Assembly (NCBI GenBank): GCA_963210315.1
Contig: OY723273.1
Coordinates: 434,001-498,000 of the forward strand
DNA: 64,000 nucleotides
Direction of reading: 5' to 3'
DNA from: Rhynchopus euleeides
Taxonomy: Eukaryota; Euglenozoa; Diplonemea; Diplonemida; Diplonemidae
Shown: positions 56,110 through 64,000 of the stretch, piece after piece
How the letters are laid out: every line of letters begins with the position of its first letter
How positions within the stretch are numbered: the first letter of the stretch is position 1
Translations under genes and position numbers: made by a program
The notes under the pieces: generated by a model
Database searches by the model: none
What the model was told of the DNA's origin: nothing
The model's input: the letters and a program-made list of their open reading frames with translations, nothing else

Positions 56110-56566
56110 AAAAATCAGGCCCAGGAAAAAAATGGGAGGGCCTGCTCTGTGAGCCCCACCAAGCAGTCACAGATTGGCAGGACAAGACCTGCAGAGGGTG
56201 GCTGCAAAGAACAGATGTTCACTACCGTGGCCTCCGGCGGCTGCGGGGCTCCGCCCCCCAGACCCCGCTTGTGGAACCCAGGCCCACAAGCCGTACAGCA
56301 ACCCCAGGAATGCGAAAACGCCCAAAATCTGTAGCCTCGACGGGACGGATGTTCACTACCGTGGCCTCCGGCGGCTGGGGGGCTCCGCCCCCCAGACCCC
56401 CCCTGTCGCGTGTGCCTGTCTCGCAAGTCCTTGGGCGTATGCGACTGGCCATCTCCGCGTCGTCTCGGGCGCGCGAAGCGCGCCCGAGAAAATTTTTTCC
56501 GGGTGGGAAAATTTTTTTCCGCCGGCATTTTTGAGATTTTCAGCGGAGAGGAAAATCACTGATCAT
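56110..56566. repeat. Fragment related to the adjacent hAT-like element
   Basis: Shares with 57440-57759 the CCCACCAAGCAG block, the reversed GGCTCCGCCCCCCAG hairpin repeat (two copies, 56214-56271 and 56345-56403) and a GAA-loop hairpin (56464-56488) with an AAAATTTTTT tail. It looks like part of an older copy next to the younger insertion. Confidence 0.5.
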
Positions 56567-57759
56567 CAGGGGATAAGATAGGTCTGGTTTTCCGGTTTTC
56601 AAAACCAGGGTTTCCCGGTTCCCGGTTTTCTGGAAAAAAAAAAAAGGTCGATCTCATTTTTGGCGGTTTTTTTTGTGACTTTGGGACAGTAAAACAGTCA
56701 GAAAAAACGCCATAAAAAAATAAAAAGTGACCCCATCGTGATCCGCACAGAGCTCAAATAGTCCAAAGAAGGCAGAGAAGCGGAGAAGAAAAAATGGACC
56801 TAGCGGGTGGCCCGGTGGGTGGTGATGCCCTCGTCATGCAGGTCTCTTCTGTTTTGAAGGTGCACACATGGTGGACTCCAGCCACCATGTCTAAGAGGGA
56901 GTCTAAGACTGCAGTCTGTACTGGAGACGGGAGTCTATTTTCTAGCTAATTTACGCTCAGACTCCCGCTAGTTGAGACTCATGGGAGACACACGGTGTAC
57001 TCCAGCGGAGGTAGGGTAACCTCCGCTGGAGTTCACCGTGTCGTCTGCCTCTGTGCAGCGTCACTCGGTGCCATCGAATACATGGCGACATCCCACCAAC
57101 TCGAGACAGATCTGCTTGTCTGGAGGGCTGAGACGAGAACACGAACGACTTTCAAGCAGCCTTGAAGGTCGCCAAGCCTATTGGGGGCAACTCACAGATG
57201 AGATTTGTTTGTTGCCTGTCGTCACAGCTGGGGAGAAAGCAGGTGCCCATCTCCTCGATAACGGAATGTGTGCAGAGATCTCGTGGACCCTTTGGCCATT
57301 CTGTCGTGCACCCACTCCACCCACAACGCACACCTGTCATGAGTGGTCGCTCCCCCGTCCTCCTCCACCCTGAAGGTTGAGCCCTCAAGGACCAGTGATC
57401 TCCTGCTGGCCGGGCTGCGATACAGCGAAGCCTTCCTACTTACAAGCGAATCCAGACTGTAGGGAACAGATGTTCACTACCGTGGCCTCCGGCGGCTGGG
57501 GGGCTCCGCCCCCCAGACCCCCCTGTGTAAAAACAATGCACCAGACCGGTTTTTTAGCCGAGAGTCCAAACTTTCAAAGCAGCTGCTGCGCCTGCCCCAC
57601 CAAGCAGCCTCAGTACGACAGGACGCGCGCAGGCACCGGGCCCTCTCAGATTCTGGGAGGGTTTGCGTGGGTCGCGCGCGCCGAAGGCGCGCGCGAAAAA
57701 TTTTCAAAACCAGAAAAACCGGAAAACGGCGCCAGAAAAAAAGTCTATCTTATACCCTG
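56567..57759. mobile_element. hAT-like element with 8-bp duplication CTGATCAT
   Basis: The left end is CAGGGGATAAGATAG and the right end CTATCTTATACCCTG, inverted with one mismatch. The 8 bp CTGATCAT stand at 56559-56566 and 57760-57767, a perfect hAT-type target duplication. The length is 1193 bp. Subterminal parts contain GGTTTTCCGG-type repeats and, at 57672-57696, an 11-bp hairpin with a GAA loop. One reversed GGCTCCGCCCCCCAG repeat lies at 57468-57527. A strong hairpin (CCAGCGGAGGT and complement) lies at 57001-57023. No transposase is visible. Confidence 0.8.
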
Positions 57760-57994
57760 CTGATCATCGCGAATAAAAAAAAAACTGCCCGCAACAGGGG
57801 GGAGACAGACAGGACTGGACGAATACAATAAGCCGACGCACGAAGTGGGTGAGGGGCACCTGGGAATACGGCGCACTGCAATGTGCAATGCTGACCAGGA
57901 GAGAGAGAGAGACGACATAGGGAGCAATGGGAAGGGTTGTGTGTGTGTGTGTGGGGTGGGGGGTGGGGGTGCGAGTGACAGTGCGGAGGACATT

Positions 57995-58205
57995 CGCACA
58001 CGGTGGACTCCCACCCCCTGGAGCGGGGGTCTGGGGCGGGGGTCTGGACCCCCGCTAGCGGGAGTCTGCCCTGCTATTTTTGGTGCCCAGACGACCCCCG
58101 CGAGCGGGGGTCCCGACCCCGCGAGCGGGGGTCGGACCTCGCCAGACCCCCGATATTCCGATATCCCAAAAAGGTGCACCCTGACGTGTGGGGGTCCACC
58201 GTGCA
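57995..58205. repeat. Palindrome-rich block with CGGTGGACTCC ends
   Basis: CACGGTGGACTCCCAC at the left is mirrored by GTGGGGGTCCACCGTG at the right. Between them lie repeated ACCCCCGCGAGCGGGGGTC-type palindromes (58041-58135). Similar CACGGTG/GGAGT words form hairpins at 56990-57050 inside the hAT-like element. Confidence 0.55.
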
Positions 58206-60412
58206 ACGAAACGGGGGGGGGGGGGGGGGGGACATTCACACCCGGGATGCAGACGGGCGGGTGGAGGGGGGGGGGGGGGGGGAGAATGCAGCCGTGGCTT
58301 GAGGGGGGGGGTGGGGAGGGCGTGTGGCGGCCATGTATGTGCCTACCCACCTCCACCCCCCCGCTCCCCGAACTGGAGAGTAGAATAAGAAACAAAGGGA
58401 AATCTCTAAGAAGGTGGGGGGTGGGGGGATTCCTTTCGGCATCTCGAGGGCTCTTATGCCCATCGAAGAAATCGTCTGGTCTGTGCGTTAGTAAGTTGGA
58501 TTGCCTGTTAGCGCAGTGCGGGGAGAAAGGAACCTCGCGTCAACAGTATTGATGGTTTCTAGGCTTGCTCGCTCAGGGTCATATGACCCGCCATCGAACC
58601 CCACCATTTTTCACACACACGTCAGCTGATTGAGGGTGTGATATGAGGGTTCTATCCAACAAGGATATCAACACACACGTGTGCATTTGATGGACGCAAA
58701 GGGTCCATGCTACATAGAACTGTGAAATATGATCTAAACCCTGTGCCTGGAATTTTGACCGAGTTAGATAAAATTTTCAGTGCAATCCTTCAGCACCTCC
58801 CCCCTAGATTTTTAGGTTTTCTTGACCCAATGGTCGAAATCTGCGACATAGTGGAAATCCCGGGGACATGTCGAATTCGAAAATTTTGGGTTAAAAAACC
58901 CCAGGGGGGACCCTTTGGTTTCACCCCCTGTTGGGGGGCCTGGTGGGCGTTCAGGTGAGCTGCGACCCTTGGTTCTGACAGAGTGCAGCAATGGTAATCA
59001 ACCGTCGTGAACGTACTTTCGTGCCGGCATGGCTATTCATGGGCACCGTGGCATGTCGCCGCATCCGTTCCGATCACAAGTGCCAGAGGCAAATCAGGAG
59101 TCCTGGTCCAGTGCAGGCACCTGCGCTGCAGATACCCAAGGGACTGTTGTGCACAAAAATGCACACACAAGGACATCAACTGACCGAGGCAATGCAGCTC
59201 GCAGCCTATCGATTCGATTCGGGGCACAAGCCTCACGAGCTGGTCACGCGATACCACGTTACTCTGCGTGGCGTATTCCGTGCAGCCGAAATGGCTTGGG
59301 CAGCAGTGCACAGGGGACCTTCTGCTGCACTGCGACAGGACAACCAAGCACGTGCCGCGTACATCCAGAGGTGAAGTTGGATGAGGAAGATCAGTGGCTT
59401 CTGGGAGGAAGAGGGCGACCGCATCCACGTCGCGGATAACACACTCAGCACACGAGCGGGCGTTGCAAGAAATCCCCCATGTGTAAACAGGGGAAATCGG
59501 GCTTTTAGGGGATCCTGGTCAGGAATAAAAACTTCCACACATATTTTTCGACTTCCTGAGGCCAAAAACCGGTGTTCCTGGACCCAGATGTGACATCTGG
59601 ATGACATAATAAAAATCCAGAGTGCCTTAGAGGCGCGCGGGACATTTTTTTGGGGTTCGTGACTGGGGACCCCCTATTTTGGGGGATTTCCCGTAGGTGG
59701 AAAATGTCGATTTTCCAATTTTAAATCACTCTGGGGGCACCTGCGGGGCCATATTTTGCATTTTCAGACAGGGGACATATACCCTACAAACCCGATTTTC
59801 GGGTTTTTTGACCATTTTATGCCTTGTGCGAAAACGTGATATTTTTTGGACAAAATTCCAGGCACAGGGTTCTAAGAAAAATGTACATAAAGTGTAGACT
59901 TGGAAACAACAACAACGGCAATGAGTGAGGGGGGTGGGGGGGTGTGATAAAAGAACTAGTCGTTCATCGAATTAAGTGTCTGCAGAAAAAAGTGAAAATA
60001 ACAGAAATCGCTGCGTCTGGGCAACGACACGGACTGCATACTCCGCGACAGGGAGGGAGGGGGGAGGGGGGTTGACAACTGGTTTGTCATGTGCAAAAAA
60101 TGGAGGAGGGGGAGGGGGATATCAAGGGGAAGAACAACATCCCACATCGAACTATTTCCGCTCAGAGGTGTGATCGCCCCTGCCCAGCAACTGGGACAGT
60201 TCTGGACTGCCTTTCGCCGAGGGCACACTGTGTGTCAGACACACACCGTGTCAAGGCGAATCGGCATAAAGGTGATGACCCTCCAAAGCTTCAGTCGTCC
60301 GTTTACCCTTTTGTCGCTTCTGGTGCCCCTGACGACCCCATATTGCGTAGTTTGTGCGTAGTGAAAAGGGGGGGGGGTCTCATTTTTTGATTTACTCAGC
60401 CATTCTCTGTCT
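58206..60412. other. Gene-poor stretch with a relic of the 418-bp element
   Basis: Poly(G) runs at 58215-58231 and 58268-58282. At 58600-58690 sequence such as CAACAAGGATATCAA and CAGCTGATTGAGG matches the centre of the 418-bp element, diverged. A plus-strand frame at 58991-59374 (127 aa) has a helix-rich end (ELVTRYHVTLRGVFRAAEMA) but no secure family. A TTGCGTAGTTTGTGCGTAGT repeat at 60343 recurs at 61257. Confidence 0.45.
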
Positions 60413-61010
60413 CTATGCCGGGACCCCAAACTCAAGGAGTTCTTGCTGTTCCGGGGTCAGTGAGGGTGCAGGCGCTTCAGGTGCTGCAGGTGCTGCAGCG
60501 CTGGCAGCCTTCGGTGCGGGTTTCGACGCAGTCTTTGCAGGTCTCTTTGGGGGTGCCCTTTGGCGCGGTGCCTGCTTCAGCTCGTCGGGTGGAAGCATCA
60601 ACGCATCATTAAGCGGTGCCTGCTTCAGCTCCTCCGGGTGGAAGCGTCAACGCATCATTAAGGAAGAAGGAAGCACAGTTGCTACGCTTTTTTGCAGCTG
60701 CAGGAAACGACACCATACCCAACAACAATCCCCAGACCGTCGAGGGAGAGTGGGCGCCTGGATCCCGTGACACAGATCTCTAGTGCCGTTGTGATCCCCT
60801 CGGATAACGTCTCCTGGACGTTGTCAGCGGAGGTTGCCTGTGTGGCGGTGACCTCCGTATACCCCGCGGGATCCAGTGCCAGTAGCGCCTTCTTCAGCTT
60901 TTCGTCGACCCCTCGGCCGACGCTCTCCTTGATGTCAAGGGCCACCTTCAGGGTGGCACCTCGCAGCGCCCTGAAGGCTGTGATCGTATCATCATTCACA
61001 ATCTCGAGGG
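60413..61010 (-). pseudogene. Decayed gene fragment with Lys/Ala/Pro-rich tail
   Basis: Minus-strand coding-like sequence 61010-60770 (reading NTLEIVNDDTITAFRALRGA and VDEKLKKALLALDPAG) begins after a CGTAG acceptor-like site and has no ATG. A second frame at 60601-60413 encodes a Pro/Ala/Lys-rich tail ending SLTPEQQELLEFGVPA. Between them a 49-bp tandem duplication (60559-60656) differs by one inserted base, so only one repeat stays in frame and the other hits a stop. Either an intron removes the extra copy or the gene is broken. The composition of the first part is coding-like. No family is recognised. Confidence 0.4.
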
Positions 61011-64000
61011 TGTTCTACGCGGCTCCTGGAACTCACTTCCTTCTCAGGTGTTTCTGGGCATGGGGCAACCTTGCCCAGGTGTTTCTGGAGTCCCGCCCCA
61101 CATGTCGTGCGTTCTTTCGTACGGTGTATAGTGAGTTCTGGCAAAAAAATTTTGCTCGGTCAGCGCAGTGCCTCCAGTCCTGTCTCAGTAGCCACACAGA
61201 AAGGGGGACCAAAAAAAACTGGGGGGGGGACCAAAAAGCGAGACCCCCCCCCAGATTGCGTAGTTTGTGCGTAGTGAAAAAGGGGTAAATCAGGGGCACC
61301 AGGCTTCGCGTATTTTTTTTGTACCTAAGGGCCTAAACACGGGGGGTCCCAGGTACTGGCAAGAAATAAAAGGAAAAATGGACTGACCAACGGGGATGAA
61401 ATTCCAAAGCGGCAGACGAGTGCACACAAAGGACATCCATTTCCTAACACCAGCCCACGTGAGCCAGTTGTCGCTCACAGCGCATGGCGAGGACCATCGG
61501 TCGAACAGTAAACCATGCCTCCCAGCATGTCCGACCTCCAAATCATGGAGGGTGGGGCAGCATCCACTGCAACAATAACGCAGAGTAAACACCAAAGAGC
61601 CACACAGGGAGATGGACAGGGTGACGAGAAGAAAAGCAAAAAAAAATCAGTGAAGTTGAGACGCGCACCAGGGCTGTACCTTTGCTGGGCACATTGGCAG
61701 GGAACCTCGACATGGGCTTGGGGGGAAACACTGTGGGGGTCGGGGGGACAGCGGATGCAGGAAAATAAATCCGCAGAAGTCCGTGGATAACGATCAAAAG
61801 GATACGTGCGCTTTGTCTGTGTCTCTAAATCCACCAGTCGTGTGAGAGAGCTTTTGTTTTGAGAGAGAGTCGGGTATAAGAAAGAGTCATATCAGTCGAG
61901 ATGCTGCTTCTTCATCTTTACGAGGAAACGAGCTTGATCAGCTTCGGCTGCGTCTCGGGGAGCGTGAGGTTCGATGACAGCACGCTAAGCCAAAAAGTAG
62001 CAACGGGGCGACCATAACGGGAATAGATTCCTGAGGGTGTTTCAAATTCGGATTTTCTGGTACGTTTTTTTCTTTTCCCCCACCATAGGGTTGTCGTTGT
62101 AGTGCATGCACCGGCAGGGCCCGTGTGGTGTTTGTGTCCGCGCAAATGCGGGCGTGGTGTCGAACCGCGCTGTGCTGCCTGACGAGAAAGGCGGCAGGAT
62201 GCAGTGCCATACGACCCACCCCAACAGACAGAACAACCGCAGTGGGATACAGGGAAGGTCGATACCACCCCCAAGTGAGCTGCCCTGCCCGTTTGTTTTC
62301 CGACTTTTGACAAGAACAGCACTTCACACACACCCATCCTCGATTTAGAAACGACGAGGTTCCATTTTCGGCGAGTTTTTTTTGGGTACGTTTTGTGCAG
62401 TGTGGGTGCTGTGATCACCCAACACGTTGCTGTTTTTTCCCCCCGCAGTACTGTTTCGACCCGGTGCCGTGTCAACGAAATACCTTTTTTTTTGTTTGTT
62501 ATTTTTTCCCAATTGTCCAGGGGCCTCCGATCCGCGATGCTGACTGAGCGCATTTCTTTTTGGTGCACTTTTTCACCCCATTGTTTTGTGCGGTGAAAAT
62601 GCCGAAAGAGTTGCCCCCAGACAGCCCCCCCCCCCCTCCCCCGAATCGCGAAGAACTCCCTTCGGTGTAAATCAAAATTCGGCCCACCCCACCCCCACCC
62701 CCACCTCCTCCAGATCACAAGTGGCATCTTTTGCGACAGCTGAGGCCACACCGATCACACGCCGCTTCTGCAATACCCCACCGTAACAGGTCACCCTCAC
62801 ACATCGATGGACACACCCACGACGCAAGCGCGAGGCGGATTCCAACGGGAATGAGTTTGCAGGGGGGCGGGGGGACGGGGTAGGATTCTGAAACATGATT
62901 CAATTACATGAAGAAAAAAAAGGGAAAAAACGTTGTTTGTGACGCCAAATTGTAACGCCGAACCCGAGGGGGGGGGGGGAGCTGATCGTCGAGAGTGAAT
63001 GGAAAAGTAAGTCGCCCAGCACCTTCTTGCGAACCCGGGGGGGGGGGGGGGGTTTGATCGTCGAGAGGGGAGAAACACAAACAAAAAAACACACACGTAT
63101 ACACACGTCAAATCTTTTGTGGAAATCGCCGACATCACCTACTTTTTTTTGACAGGTGTGTGCAGGCAAAGCAACAAACCTCTCATGCCCTTCAGCCACA
63201 CTGTAGCGAAGCCCGCCATCCCCTGTCGTGATTCTCTTTTGCAGAGGGGGGGGGGGGGGGCTCAGGTCCCCCCTGCCTTCCTTTGGCGCAATACCCCAAC
63301 GGAGGCACTGCAAACTCACCCAACACTCGCCCACCCACCCACCCCTCACCCCACTCCCCTACCCTACCTCCCCCTCGAGCAAAGCCCCAACCGCTTGGGC
63401 AGAGTGCCCTCCCCAGTCGGTGTTTTTGCTTTCAGGAGAAGAGAAGGGAGGGAGGGAGGGAGGGAGAGGGGGGGGGGGTGGTGGTTGGCTGTCCCTCAGC
63501 ATCTTCTTCATTAGAAGTGCCTCCAAATGAAGTGTCAAAAGTTTTGGAACTGTTTTTACGGAAACAGGAGGGGAGAGGGGGTGTGGGGTGAAATGAATCC
63601 CGGCGGGTTTAATAGTGCCGCTCACATCGGGGAAGGGGGGGGGGGGGGGTGGCGGTGGTGGGGGGGGAGAGTGTGTATGGGCTTGGGGAAACCCAGCTGA
63701 AAACAATCTCAGCCAGAATCCATTCCAACTCATGGGGTGTGGGGATGAGGGCTCGAGAAGGAGGGAATGCTGCCCTCATATGTGTGACGCCATCCACGGG
63801 TGGCGGCACATCTAGGGAGGGAGGGTGGTGGTGGTGCGGGGTAGTTTTGAGACGGCAGAGCTGAAAGTACGGAAGGGTGAATGGGTGAAGGAGAGGGGGT
63901 GGTGGTGACGGGGTGGTGGTGGAGTGTGTGTGTTTGGTGGAGGGAGAGAGAGAGAGAGAGGGGGGGTGCTTGTCTTTTTTCCTTTGGGTCATCATCCCAC
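61011..64000. other. Gene-poor trailing stretch
   Basis: Contains the second TTGCGTAGTTTGTGCGTAGT repeat (61257), two GATCGTCGAGAG-family repeats (62985-63030 and 63053-63070), many G/C runs (62626-62638, 62969-62980, 63038-63052, 63246-63260, 63636-63648) and a (GGGA)n run at 63447-63468. Open frames lack domains. Confidence 0.5.

Noticed and set aside
1-64000. tRNA, rRNA, spliced-leader RNA or CRISPR array
   Set aside because: No convincing TPsiC-type box with cloverleaf, no conserved rRNA words, no known leader sequence, and no spaced identical repeats of CRISPR form were found by eye; a tRNAscan-SE/Infernal run would settle it.

Overview
The window is nuclear DNA from a GC-rich unicellular eukaryote. 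The genes use conventional GT-AG introns, carry eukaryotic signalling and membrane proteins, and sit between long repeat-rich spacers full of poly(G)/poly(C) runs. The lineage cannot be fixed from the sequence. Every recognisable host-type gene lies on the minus strand, which recalls organisms with long one-way gene arrays such as euglenozoans and dinoflagellates, but the introns are ordinary and no spliced-leader sequence was recognised. No rRNA, tRNA or CRISPR array was seen.

Layout. 2-6 kb: a repetitive, N-glycosylation-sequon-rich type I membrane protein, a Lys/Ala-rich exon and a DEAD-box helicase resembling Spb4/DDX55. 6.1-8.8 kb: a piggyBac-like element (TTAA ends) next to a 1152-bp element with long inverted arms. 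9.7-10.9 kb: a secreted leucine-rich-repeat protein. 13.3-14.5 kb (plus strand): an RNase H-like protein with two tandem Cys/His modules. 15.5-25 kb: a two-exon multi-TM protein ending in a class 3 lipase domain, then a 1466-aa protein of unknown function. 26-34 kb: repeats, a 418-bp element, and a 3.75-kb hAT-like element with a perfect 8-bp target duplication. 34-34.8 kb (plus strand): a Pro-rich protein with the same kind of Cys/His module as the RNase H protein. 35.7-43.7 kb: a three-exon ABCC transporter with an inserted CAP-Gly domain, then a four-exon class I cyclic nucleotide phosphodiesterase. 43.8-45 kb: two direct repeats of about 355 bp, each carrying an apparent hammerhead ribozyme, arranged like a retrozyme. 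45-64 kb: almost wholly repeats, including GAACCGGTTC arrays, second copies of the 1152-bp and 418-bp elements, a 1187-bp ATATGGGG element, a second hAT-like element with an 8-bp duplication, and a decayed gene fragment at 60.4-61 kb.

The most interesting signals are the paired hammerhead motifs just upstream of the phosphodiesterase, the CAP-Gly/ABC transporter fusion, the eight-ligand Cys/His module shared by the only two plus-strand genes, and the repeated placement of different inverted-repeat elements inside G/C homopolymer runs. The PDE (cyclic nucleotide turnover), ABCC transporter and 7TM-lipase would all act in signalling or transport at membranes, but nothing here shows that they form one pathway.
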